A program made the translations under genes and the position numbers. Below the pieces are notes generated by a model, which made no database searches, had not been told where the DNA came from, and saw only the letters and a program-made list of their open reading frames with translations. Positions 28,951 to 37,416 of a stretch of 64,000 bases of DNA are shown here, in pieces; the first letter of the stretch is position 1; the number at the start of each line of letters is the position of its first letter. The stretch is from Prochlorococcus marinus str. MIT 9515 (lineage in GTDB: Bacteria; Cyanobacteriota; Cyanobacteriia; PCC-6307; Cyanobiaceae), in the NCBI RefSeq assembly GCF_000015665.1, contig NC_008817.1:248001-312000 (forward strand), given 5' to 3'.

Positions 28951-29568
28951 ATGAAATACGATATCAATCATGAATATGTTTCCATTAGCTCTCAAACAGC
29001 GAAGCACAGAATCATTTTGATTCATGGTTGGGGGGCTGATGCAGAGGACCTTTTGCCAATAGGACAAGAAATTATTGAAATATCTAATGTTGATTTTGAA
29101 GTCTTGTCTCTAAAAGCCCCTAGTTTGCATCCTAATAATGTTGGGAGGCAATGGTATGGTTTATATCCTCCTGATTGGAATAAGGCAGATGATGAAGTAG
29201 ATCAGCTTCTTCGATCACTTAGGATGTTGGGTACTTGCAACATTCCACTCGAGAAAACAATTCTGTTGGGTTTTTCTCAAGGGGGAGCAATGGCAATAGA
29301 TGTAGGTTGTAAGCTAAATGTAGGTTTGATTGTTGCTTGTAGTGGATATGCTCATCCTAATTGGGAGCCGAATGAAAAATGCCCTCCAATATTAATAAGT
29401 CATGGATTAATGGATGAAGTAGTACCAATATCAGCTTCAAAATATATTTATCAAAAAATTAAAAATGTATCCCATAAATTTTGTGAATTAAATGAATTTG
29501 ATGGCTATCACCAAATTGATCCCAACTTAATTCATTCTATAAATTTAAAAATCAAAGAATTATTTTAA
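28951..29568 (+). CDS. alpha/beta hydrolase, carboxylesterase/phospholipase family
   Basis: 205 residues. The nucleophile elbow is LGFSQGGAM (Ser near residue 112), the oxyanion region IILIHGWGADAEDL, the acid residue in SHGLMDEVVP, and the catalytic His in FDGYHQID. This is the acyl-protein thioesterase/carboxylesterase type. The substrate is unknown. It is divergent from purH and overlaps the DUF3155 gene tail-to-tail by 4 bp. Confidence 0.88.
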   Translation: MKYDINHEYVSISSQTAKHRIILIHGWGADAEDLLPIGQEIIEISNVDFEVLSLKAPSLHPNNVGRQWYGLYPPDWNKADDEVDQLLRSLRMLGTCNIPLEKTILLGFSQGGAMAIDVGCKLNVGLIVACSGYAHPNWEPNEKCPPILISHGLMDEVVPISASKYIYQKIKNVSHKFCELNEFDGYHQIDPNLIHSINLKIKELF

Positions 29569-29933
29569 ACGAAGGCATATTCATATTCTTCAATTTCTTC
29601 CCAATCATCTGCAGTAAGTTCTAAACCTTCAAATATTTTTTCTTCTCCTATACCTTCAACTACAACTTTAAGTGAAGGAAATAAAAAATGATTTTCTTCT
29701 GCGTATTGTGCACTAAATAATCCTTTTTCTCCCCAGAAGAACCTATCAGTGGTATGTTCATTTCTTCGAACATTGAAAACAGATGGAGCAGATAACGCAT
29801 TTTCTGCTATGAATCTTCTTGCAGCTGTTACTGGTTTATGTTTACCTGTTTCGATATGATAAATAGGGACGTGCGCCATAACTCTTTGACCCGCAAGTCT
29901 CCTTCTACTGATCCTCTTTCTTTTTTTAGACAT
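29565..29933 (-). CDS. DUF3155 family protein
   Basis: 122 residues. A very basic N-terminus, MSKKRKRISRRRLAGQRVM, is followed by HVPIYHIETGKHKPVTAARRF and an acidic C-terminus (ELTADDWEEIEEYEY). This pattern is the cyanobacterial DUF3155 family as I recall it. The basic N-terminus suggests nucleic-acid contact, but function is unknown. Confidence 0.75.
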   Translation of the reverse strand: MSKKRKRISRRRLAGQRVMAHVPIYHIETGKHKPVTAARRFIAENALSAPSVFNVRRNEHTTDRFFWGEKGLFSAQYAEENHFLFPSLKVVVEGIGEEKIFEGLELTADDWEEIEEYEYAFV

Positions 29934-29993
29934 TGATTAGTACTCCGAAAATTCTTTATAACTTAGATTAGCCTTATTTGATTTTACTAATCT

Positions 29994-30084
29994 TATAATT
30001 GTGACTTTGAATTCACATCAAATGACATAGAGGACCCATCAACCTCTGATGTAGCATATAAATATGGACAATAGTTCATATTTA
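29994..30084 (+). promoter_or_regulatory. promoter and structured leader upstream of the sensor kinase gene
   Basis: A perfect TATAAT at 29994-29999 would start transcription near 30006. Two hairpins follow. The first is at 30025-30052: ACATAGAGG pairs with CCTCTGATGT with one bulged G and a 9-nt loop. The second is at 30059-30084: TAAATATG pairs with CATATTTA, 10-nt loop. The kinase ATG is at 30189, so the 5' leader would be about 180 nt. It could equally be a small RNA. No known riboswitch is recognised. Confidence 0.45.
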
Positions 30085-30188
30085 AGGCTGAAATAAGTCA
30101 AACCTCTATTAATATCTTAATACTTTTTTCAGATTTTACAAGTTTTTTTTAAATTTTCTCCAAAATCTTATCTAATAAATTATTTATC

Positions 30189-31325
30189 ATGAAGATTTCC
30201 CAAAAATTTGAAGATCTAACTTTAAAACAACTAGAGAGTTTTGGCTGCTTAATGGGCGTTACTCAACTAGTTTTATACATTGCTTCAGCCAAAGAAGGCT
30301 CTAAAGCAACATTTGAAATGATTGCTCAATGGCCAAAAGTTGATAAATTATTAGTATCAATAGATGATGATCCAACATTAAAAGTTTCATCACCTAACAG
30401 AAGGTGGTATCCCTTACAAGAAAAAGAAATTTTACTCGGCGTTCTTCGAGTTGAAACTGATTTAAACAATGGTAATTGGCCATTAATACTTGATTCTAGA
30501 TTGAAAGCTCTCTCAATATCTTTGGCAAAATGCGTATCCATTGAAATAGAACGACAAAATAATAATAAAGAAATAAATGTTTTAAAAAATCAAGTTGACA
30601 TTGTGATCCATCAGTTGAGAAATCCATTAGCTGCTATAAGAACATATGCAAAATTATTAGTTAAAAGACTTGGATCTGACCTCGGCTCTATAGAAATTGT
30701 TGAAAGTATGATGGTAGAGCAAAACCAAATTAACCAATATGTTGACTCTTTTGAACAATTAAATAAACCCATCAAACTTCTTTTAGATATTGGAGAAGAA
30801 AGGTTATTATTACCCCCTAATTTAGATAACGGAAAAAAAATAAGTATTCAAGATCTTCTTCTTCCAATTTTGGAAAGAGGAAATGCTAATGCAAAATTAG
30901 AAAATAGAGCTTGGATTCAACCTGAGATTTGGCCTGAATGGACTTTATTAGCTGTTAAACCAAGATTTATGGTGATTTCTGAGATTGTCGCTAATTTATT
31001 AGAAAATGCTTTTAAGTATGCTAATAAGGATGCAGAAATTGGAATCTTTATTACTAAAAGAGGACTTTGCATTTTTGATGATGGCAAAAAAATAACAAAA
31101 AATGAAAACGAGAAAATTTTTCAAAAAGGTTTTAGAGGCGCAGCTTCAAAGAAAAAAGAAGGAACTGGCGTAGGACTTTTTTTGGCGAGAAAATTAGCAA
31201 AACAAATTGGAGGAGATTTAAACATAGTAGATAATTCTATGAAAGATAATAATGAAGAATTAAATGCTCTTAAAAAGAAAAACATATTTTATTTAGAACT
31301 TCCTATAAAAGAACTGCATTTATAA
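30189..31325 (+). CDS. sensor histidine kinase, Hik2/CSK-like
   Basis: 378 residues with no transmembrane helix, so cytoplasmic. An N-terminal region of about 120 residues looks like a GAF-type sensor. The H box is IVIHQLRNPLAAIRTYAKLL with phospho-acceptor His141, the N box IVANLLENAFKYANKD, and the G2 box GTGVGLFLARKLAKQIGG. The G1 box is reduced to FDDGKKI. The HQLRNPLxAxRT motif resembles Hik2, the chloroplast sensor kinase of cyanobacteria and plastids, which reports redox state; that assignment is from memory. No response regulator is adjacent. Its last 23 bp overlap the convergent cobS. Confidence 0.8.
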   Translation: MKISQKFEDLTLKQLESFGCLMGVTQLVLYIASAKEGSKATFEMIAQWPKVDKLLVSIDDDPTLKVSSPNRRWYPLQEKEILLGVLRVETDLNNGNWPLILDSRLKALSISLAKCVSIEIERQNNNKEINVLKNQVDIVIHQLRNPLAAIRTYAKLLVKRLGSDLGSIEIVESMMVEQNQINQYVDSFEQLNKPIKLLLDIGEERLLLPPNLDNGKKISIQDLLLPILERGNANAKLENRAWIQPEIWPEWTLLAVKPRFMVISEIVANLLENAFKYANKDAEIGIFITKRGLCIFDDGKKITKNENEKIFQKGFRGAASKKKEGTGVGLFLARKLAKQIGGDLNIVDNSMKDNNEELNALKKKNIFYLELPIKELHL

Positions 31326-32004
31326 ACAACATTGTTGTTTCAACAAGCACCACGCTTGCTCCGCAGGCATCTCCATTGAATCCACCAATTTTACTACCTA
31401 AAAATTTGGGAATTGCATAACTTATAAAAAATCCTATCAATAATAGAAAAATTTGTTTAATTATAAAGTCAGCTGATTTATCTAAAAATAAAAAATAAAA
31501 AATAAAAATAAAAATAAAAGTTAAAGAAACTAAAGATTCTTTTTTAAAACCATTCCAGTATTTTTTGTGCTGTATTGACTTTGTCTCAAGAGTTATATAT
31601 TGAAATTTATCTATAAAGATTAATGTTGAAAACCTTCCCCAAAATAGGCAAATAGGTAATATTGAAATTATTTGGCTTTGAATTTTTAGTAGACATGCAA
31701 TTTGCATTAAAGTTATAAAAAATAATGATTGAACTCCAAATGCACCAACTTGACTATCTTTCATAGCTTTTAAACATTTATTTTTGCCTGCAAAAATACC
31801 ATCAAAAGTATCCATTAAGCCATCTAGATGAAGACCCCCAGTAATTAAATACCCAGAAGCCACACAAATTGGAACGGATGCATAAGCAGACCAAGAATTG
31901 TTTCTTAAAATCAGATAAATAAGACTTTGTATTAACCCTATGAAAAATCCTATTATTGGGGAAAATTGAGCAATATTTTTAAATTTTGGAGTAATAAAGG
32001 GCAA
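31303..32004 (-). CDS. cobS: adenosylcobinamide-GDP ribazoletransferase (cobalamin synthase)
   Basis: Last step of (pseudo)cobalamin assembly; a membrane protein with about six helices. CobS landmarks are FSPIIGFFIGLIQS, GYLITGGLHLDGLMDTFDGI, KDSQVGAFGV and the C-terminal GGFNGDACGA. The first ordinary start codon in frame is the TTG at 32004. However, the frame stays open upstream to a TAA at 32088-32086 and encodes NNLAGAWIFYTTFPK, which looks like the true CobS N-terminus. So translation probably begins upstream at a non-ATG codon. A run of AT-rich repeats at about 31480-31520 encodes alternating Phe and Ile. Confidence 0.9.
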   Translation of the reverse strand: MPFITPKFKNIAQFSPIIGFFIGLIQSLIYLILRNNSWSAYASVPICVASGYLITGGLHLDGLMDTFDGIFAGKNKCLKAMKDSQVGAFGVQSLFFITLMQIACLLKIQSQIISILPICLFWGRFSTLIFIDKFQYITLETKSIQHKKYWNGFKKESLVSLTFIFIFIFYFLFLDKSADFIIKQIFLLLIGFFISYAIPKFLGSKIGGFNGDACGASVVLVETTMLFINAVLL

Positions 32005-32141
32005 CTTTGGAAAAGTAGTATAAAAAATCCAAGCTCCTGCAAGATTATTAATGAAATTGTTTTTGATGAGACTACTGATACTTAGTTATTGAATAATAGA
32101 GTAGATTAATAAAAAAAATCAGAAATTCTTTAAAATTTATC

Positions 32142-33260
32142 GTGTTTAATTTTGAAGTTATATCAAGTTGTAGTAATACAGAAGCTAGAACTGGGATATT
32201 CCATACTCCTCATGGTCAAGTTAGAACTCCTAGATTCATGCCAGTGGGCACGTTAGCAACAGTTAAAGGTATCTCCTCACAACAGTTGAAATCTACTGGT
32301 TCGGAAATGATTCTTTCTAATACATTTCATCTTCATCTTCAGCCTGGCGAAAAACTTATCAAAGAGGCAGGCGGAATTCATGAATTCATGAATTGGGACA
32401 AACCTGTTCTTACCGATTCAGGGGGGTATCAAGTTTTTAGCCTGGCTAAACTAAACAATATTACAAATGAAGGGGTGGAATTTAAAAATCCCAGAGATGG
32501 GAGCCCCGTTTTTTTATCTCCTGATAAAGTAATGCGTATTCAAATGGATCTTGGCTCTGATATTGCAATGGCTTTTGATCATTGTCCTCCTCATACTGCG
32601 ACTGAAAATGATATTCAAGACTCGTTAAATCGTACACATTTATGGTTAGAAAATTGTGTTGAAACTCATAAGAAATCTAATCAAGCATTATTTGGAATTG
32701 TGCAAGGGGGGCGGTATCCCAAACTAAGAGAAATTAGTGCCAAATTTACCAGTTCTTTTGGTTTGCCTGGAATTGCTGTAGGGGGAGTTAGTGTTGGAGA
32801 GTCAGTTGAGCAAATTCACAACGTTATAAATTTTGTACCAAAATTCTTACCTAAAGATAAACCGAGATACTTAATGGGTATAGGTTCCCTAAAGGAGATA
32901 ACACTAGCGATTGCAAAAGGATTTGATCTGTTTGATTGTGTTTTGCCAACAAGGTTAGGACGACACGGTACAGCTTTTTTTAATGATGAAAGATGGAATA
33001 TTCGAAATGCCCGTTTTAAAAATGATTTTTCTCCAATAGATAAAACTTGCAAATGTGAGACTTGTAAATCTTATTCTCGTGCTTATTTGCATCATTTAGT
33101 TAGAAATGATGAAATATTAGGTCTAACTCTTATTAGTCTTCATAATATTGCGCATCTGCTTCGATTTACAAATGCAATTTCTGCGGCAATCAAAGATAAT
33201 TGTTTTACAATAGATTTCGCTCCGTGGAAAAGATCCTCTATTGCTCACCATACGTGGTAA
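32142..33260 (+). CDS. tgt: queuine/preQ1 tRNA-ribosyltransferase
   Basis: Exchanges G34 for preQ1 in tRNAs with GUN anticodons. 372 residues starting at GTG 32142. Motifs: [15 protein letters not shown], the catalytic Asp region [18 protein letters not shown], a second Asp in [16 protein letters not shown], and the zinc site [17 protein letters not shown]. All are intact. Confidence 0.96.
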   Translation: MFNFEVISSCSNTEARTGIFHTPHGQVRTPRFMPVGTLATVKGISSQQLKSTGSEMILSNTFHLHLQPGEKLIKEAGGIHEFMNWDKPVLTDSGGYQVFSLAKLNNITNEGVEFKNPRDGSPVFLSPDKVMRIQMDLGSDIAMAFDHCPPHTATENDIQDSLNRTHLWLENCVETHKKSNQALFGIVQGGRYPKLREISAKFTSSFGLPGIAVGGVSVGESVEQIHNVINFVPKFLPKDKPRYLMGIGSLKEITLAIAKGFDLFDCVLPTRLGRHGTAFFNDERWNIRNARFKNDFSPIDKTCKCETCKSYSRAYLHHLVRNDEILGLTLISLHNIAHLLRFTNAISAAIKDNCFTIDFAPWKRSSIAHHTW

Positions 33261-33293
33261 CGTTCTAAGATAATTAATTAATTTATTAAGAAG

Positions 33294-33434
33294 GTGCTCA
33301 CTCTTTTAAATACATTCGCTGAATTGCCTGAAGCATACAAGGCTTTCGCTCCAACCGTTGATGTTCTTCCTTTAATACCTTTATTTTTCTTTTTACTAGT
33401 TTTTGTTTGGCAAGCTGCAGTTGGATTTAAATAA
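33294..33434 (+). CDS. psbK: photosystem II protein K
   Basis: 46 residues from GTG 33294. A short N-terminal propeptide ([13 protein letters not shown]) precedes the mature form, which begins near [16 protein letters not shown]. One transmembrane helix ends with [11 protein letters not shown]. The C-terminal WQAAVGFK is the PsbK signature. It lies 33 bp after tgt on the same strand. Confidence 0.95.
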   Translation: MLTLLNTFAELPEAYKAFAPTVDVLPLIPLFFFLLVFVWQAAVGFK

Positions 33435-33449
33435 AATATTATTTATTGA

Positions 33450-34454
33450 TTAGAAAGGTATTTCAAGTGATATTGCATCACCTGAGTTTTCTACTGCACA
33501 CTCAATAAAATCTGCAATTTTTAATGCCCTTGAGGCTTGTTCTCCATCCACCTCGGGAGATTCTTTACCTTGTACGCACTTAAGAAAGTGCTCTAACTCT
33601 GCATACAAAGGTTCAATAGAGGTTGTGCTTACTTCCTCAACATAACCATCATTTCTATAAACTAATTCTCCATGCTCTGCTGTATAGGATTCATGAGCCT
33701 TTCTATGGATTTGTAATGAATGGTTTAAGAAGTCCGTTTCCACAAGACCATTCTGGCAATGTGCACTTAAACTCCTGATTTTTTTATGACTCATTTTGCT
33801 GGCAGTCAAACTCGCAATAATATTATTGTTGAAAACTAAAGTAGCATTTACATAATCTATTAAGCCCTCACTGTTTCTTCCTCCTACAGCCGCTAATTTC
33901 TGTATTTTTGAATTTACTAATTCAAGAACTAGATCAATATCATGAATCATTAAATCCATTACAACTGATACATCATTTGCTCTATCTGCATGAGGACTGT
34001 GCCTTCTTGCTTCTAAAACAACAATTTCTTCATTTTGAACTATTTTATTTAACTCTCTAAAAGCAGGATTAAATCTTTCAATATGCCCAACTTGTAGAAG
34101 ACAATTACTAACTTTAGAGGCATTGATTAAAGATTTTGCTTCCAACTCATTAGCTGCAATAGGTTTCTCTATAAGAACATTAATACCGGCCTTAAGACAA
34201 TCTAGACCTACTTTGTGGTGAAGAAGCGTAGGGACAGCTATACAAATCGCATCAACTTTTGAAAGAAGCTCATGATAATCTTTAAACCACTCACATTGAA
34301 ATTGCTCTACCGCCAATTTACCTCTGTTTTCGTTTGGATCTGCAACTCCTACTAAATCTGCATCTTTCAGCAAACTAAGCACACGAGCATGATGCCATCC
34401 CATATTTCCTATCCCGATTACTCCAACCTTTACTGAAGATGAGGTTGGTTTCAT
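33450..34454 (-). CDS. Gfo/Idh/MocA family oxidoreductase
   Basis: 334 residues. The N-terminal Rossmann fold has GVIGIGNMGWHHARVL, VDAICIAVPTLLHH, and the EKPIAANELEAKSL motif containing the conserved EKP lysine. The C-terminal domain has VMDLMIHDIDLVLEL. It is NAD(P)-dependent, probably acting on a sugar or sugar-nucleotide. The substrate cannot be named. It precedes a tRNA and pyrE with no pathway link. Confidence 0.9.
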   Translation of the reverse strand: MKPTSSSVKVGVIGIGNMGWHHARVLSLLKDADLVGVADPNENRGKLAVEQFQCEWFKDYHELLSKVDAICIAVPTLLHHKVGLDCLKAGINVLIEKPIAANELEAKSLINASKVSNCLLQVGHIERFNPAFRELNKIVQNEEIVVLEARRHSPHADRANDVSVVMDLMIHDIDLVLELVNSKIQKLAAVGGRNSEGLIDYVNATLVFNNNIIASLTASKMSHKKIRSLSAHCQNGLVETDFLNHSLQIHRKAHESYTAEHGELVYRNDGYVEEVSTTSIEPLYAELEHFLKCVQGKESPEVDGEQASRALKIADFIECAVENSGDAISLEIPF

Positions 34455-34504
34455 ATCTTATAGTCCATGTATATTAAGTTATTATCCTTCATTGGATGTC
34501 AATT

Positions 34505-35773
34505 TTAACTTTTTGGCAGAAATATTTTTACACGATCAATTTTGGGACCTGACATTGAAATTATTTCAAATTTAATATTTTTGAAATCTAAACTATCTCC
34601 AATTTTGGGAACCATTTGAAATTTTTCAAGAAGAAATCCTGCTAGTGTATGGTAATCAGCTCCTTCTGGAAGAAAACATCCCAACTTTTTATTGATTTCT
34701 ATTATTTCTGCTTTTCCTGCAATTGACCACTTTCTGGAGAAATTATCTAACATTTTCATATCAGAATATATCCTGCTACTCAGTCTTTCTTCTCCAACAA
34801 TTTCTCCAGTAAGATCAGCGGCAGTTATGAGCCCCTCAGTTCCACCATGTTCATCAACAACAAGCAAAAATGGATTATAGTCTCTAACGAGAGGCAATAT
34901 CTCTGCTAACGAGCATGTCTCAATGACTTTTGTCACAGGTAAAAGGAAAGGTTCTAATAATGTATTTGCTTCCATTTCGCTTTTGGATATTGGTTTTGCT
35001 AAGTAACGTAAATCTAAAACCCCTAAAACATCATCTAGTGATTCACCAATCACAAAAAAACGAGCATGCCTTGTTTTATCAACTTGTTTCATAAGTTCAG
35101 CAAACGTAATATTTTTTGGCAAAGTTACCATTTCAGATCTTGGAATCATTACTTCTTTGACTTGAGTATCTTTTAAAGCAAAAACACCTTCTAAGATATT
35201 TTTCTCATCAGGTTTTAATCCTGTGACATTATCTGTTTCTATTAAAGTTTCTAATTCACCCGCTGATAATACTGAATTTAATGAATCCCATTTGTTGTTT
35301 AGATGAAATAACCTTAAACAAGCGCTTGCAAAAAATTCAATTACAGAAACAATAGGTTGCATTCCTTTACGAACAGCATCAAAAATTGTAGTTAATCTCA
35401 AAGCAGCTGACTCTGGATTATTAATTACTAATGCTTTAGGAATAAGACCTGATATGAGGGTGACGATAAGTACTATAAATAAAAACATTAAGAGATCATA
35501 TATTCGATTTGAAAATTTATTTTCGTTCCAAAAATCATTAGCTAAACCTTTACTTAACCAACCAATAGCTATTAGAGAAATTGTTACTCCAAATTGAGAA
35601 GCTATTAAGGAAGATATGAATCTTTTTTGAATTTTTAAAATTGAAAATGCCCCTTTTCTTTTCTCTTCTATCAGTCTTAAAACTTTACTTGGTCTTATTA
35701 ATAAAAATGAAAGTTCACTTGCAGCAAAAAAAGCTGGAAACATCAAAAGTAAAAAAAGTAAAGTTATTTTCAT
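34505..35773 (-). CDS. CNNM/CorC-HlyC family membrane protein with CBS domains
   Basis: 422 residues. The N-terminal DUF21/CNNM membrane region has three to four helices, then two CBS domains (about 195-320, with VMIPRSEMVTLP and LVVDEHGGTEGLITAADLTGE), and a CorC_HlyC domain at the C-terminus. Members take part in Mg2+/cation homeostasis; old annotations call them hemolysins. Nothing here indicates a toxin. It is transcribed toward the oxidoreductase gene. Confidence 0.9.
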   Translation of the reverse strand: MKITLLFLLLMFPAFFAASELSFLLIRPSKVLRLIEEKRKGAFSILKIQKRFISSLIASQFGVTISLIAIGWLSKGLANDFWNENKFSNRIYDLLMFLFIVLIVTLISGLIPKALVINNPESAALRLTTIFDAVRKGMQPIVSVIEFFASACLRLFHLNNKWDSLNSVLSAGELETLIETDNVTGLKPDEKNILEGVFALKDTQVKEVMIPRSEMVTLPKNITFAELMKQVDKTRHARFFVIGESLDDVLGVLDLRYLAKPISKSEMEANTLLEPFLLPVTKVIETCSLAEILPLVRDYNPFLLVVDEHGGTEGLITAADLTGEIVGEERLSSRIYSDMKMLDNFSRKWSIAGKAEIIEINKKLGCFLPEGADYHTLAGFLLEKFQMVPKIGDSLDFKNIKFEIISMSGPKIDRVKIFLPKS

Positions 35774-35792
35774 TCGTTAACAAATTAGTGAT

Positions 35793-35864
35793 GGGGGTGG
35801 CGAGGATCGAACTCGCCTTAGCCAAATTATGAGTTTGGTGCATTCACCAGATTGCTACACCCCC
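35793..35864 (-). tRNA. tRNA with CAT anticodon (tRNA-Met, elongator type)
   Basis: The reverse strand folds as a 72-nt cloverleaf. Acceptor GGGGGTG pairs with CACCCCC, discriminator A. The anticodon stem-loop holds CAT. The T arm contains GTTCGATCC. The first pair G-C and lack of an initiator-type C-A mismatch exclude initiator tRNA. A lysidine-modified tRNA-Ile(CAT) is not fully excluded by sequence reading alone. Confidence 0.92.
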
Positions 35865-36002
35865 GGATTTTGCAGTAATGATTAATTACATTCAATTTAC
35901 TTACAATATAAAAATAATATTTCAAAAAGCACCAACTTAGTAAGTTTTTGTGAGATTTCTTTTTTTTCTCCTAATCTTGAAATATTAGCTGACCTTCTAT
36001 AA

Positions 36003-36581
36003 ATGAACAATTTTTCTCAGGAGAACAATTTAAATAAGAAGAATTTGTTAAAACTATTAATTGAAAAATCTTATAAGAAAGGAAACTTTATTTTGGCATC
36101 CGGTAAAGAAAGTGCTCATTATCTCAATTGTAAACCTGTATCATTAAATGGAAAAGGGTTGCAATTAATTAGTAATTTGTTTTTAGAGTTAATGGATCCA
36201 AGTTCAAAAGCTGTGGCTGGTTTAACTTTAGGAGCCGATCCTTTAGTTAGTGGTGTAATCTTAACGGCTGCTTCTAAAGGATTATTATTAGATGCTTTAA
36301 TTATTAGGAAAGAAACAAAGGAATATGGAACAAAAGCTGGATTAGAGGGCCCTACATTAAAGGAAGAAACTGTAGTGACTGTTTTGGAAGATGTTGTCAC
36401 TACGGCTGGATCAGCTATTAAAGCAATTAAAAAATTACGAGAAAATAATTTTATAGTTAAAGAAGTTTTGTCTATTGTTGATAGGAAAGAGGGAGGATAT
36501 GAGGCCTTAAAAGAACACAATATACAATTAAAAAGCTTATTCTCAATAGAAGACTTTCTTATGAATAATGTCCAAAATTAA
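36003..36581 (+). CDS. pyrE: orotate phosphoribosyltransferase
   Basis: Converts orotate and PRPP to OMP in pyrimidine synthesis. 192 residues. The PRPP motif is [39 protein letters not shown] and [12 protein letters not shown] are also typical. The next gene starts 14 bp before this stop codon, in another frame. Confidence 0.95.
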
Positions 36582-37416
36582 TGTAAAGAAAGACCAAATT
36601 TGGCTTGAGAAATTTGATTGCTTTTCTATTACTGGAAAAGATAGTAAAAGATTTTTAAATGGAATAACGACTGGAAATATTGTTAATTTAAATAATAATG
36701 TTTTACAAACTTGCTGGTTATCACCAAATGGAATTTTAAAGTCATTACTGGAGATTAATTGCTTAGAGAATAAATTAGACGTAATTGTCTTTGTAGGAAA
36801 TACTAGTGAAATTAGAAAATACTTTAATGAGATTATTTTCCCCTCCGATGATGTTTTATTAAGTGATACTTTTTCAATTAATAGACTTCAGCACGTTGAT
36901 GATATTAATTCATGGAGAGTCACACAACCTATCTTTTTTCATAATAAAGATAAAGAATATGCTTTTTACAACAACAATCCAAATTTAATGAATACTAACG
37001 ATTTACAATCGTGGAAGATTAATCAGGCTATACCATCCTTAGATAGTGAAATTAATGGCAAAAATAATCCACTTGAATTAGGACTTGCAGATCTTGTAGA
37101 TTTCAATAAAGGTTGTTATTTGGGGCAAGAAACGATGTCAAAAATCAGAAATGTTTCTTCTTTAAAGCAGGAAATCAGAGTATGGACTGCTAAGGATAGA
37201 GTTATAAATATAGAGTCTGATAGTAAGAAAATTTATAATAATCAGAATAAAGAAAAAACAGTCGGTTACATTACATCTATTTATAAATCAGATTCTCTAA
37301 CTACAAAAGGTTTGGCATTGATAAAGAGGAAATACTTGGATAAGGAAAACTCTTTTTTTTCTGATAAATTTGGCCAAATTTCAATAGATAAATCTGTAGG
37401 TTCAACTTTTCTTTAA
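36568..37416 (+). CDS. YgfZ/GcvT-like folate-binding protein
   Basis: 282 residues. The diagnostic YgfZ motif KGCYLGQET is near 187-195, in a GcvT-type fold that begins [20 protein letters not shown]. In E. coli YgfZ assists iron-sulfur cluster maturation with tetrahydrofolate. It overlaps pyrE by 14 bp and converges on the nuclease gene with no gap. Confidence 0.9.

Noticed and set aside
31480-31520. Tandem AAAAAT-like repeats.
   Set aside because: They lie inside cobS and encode alternating Phe and Ile in a membrane helix; low complexity from AT bias explains them.
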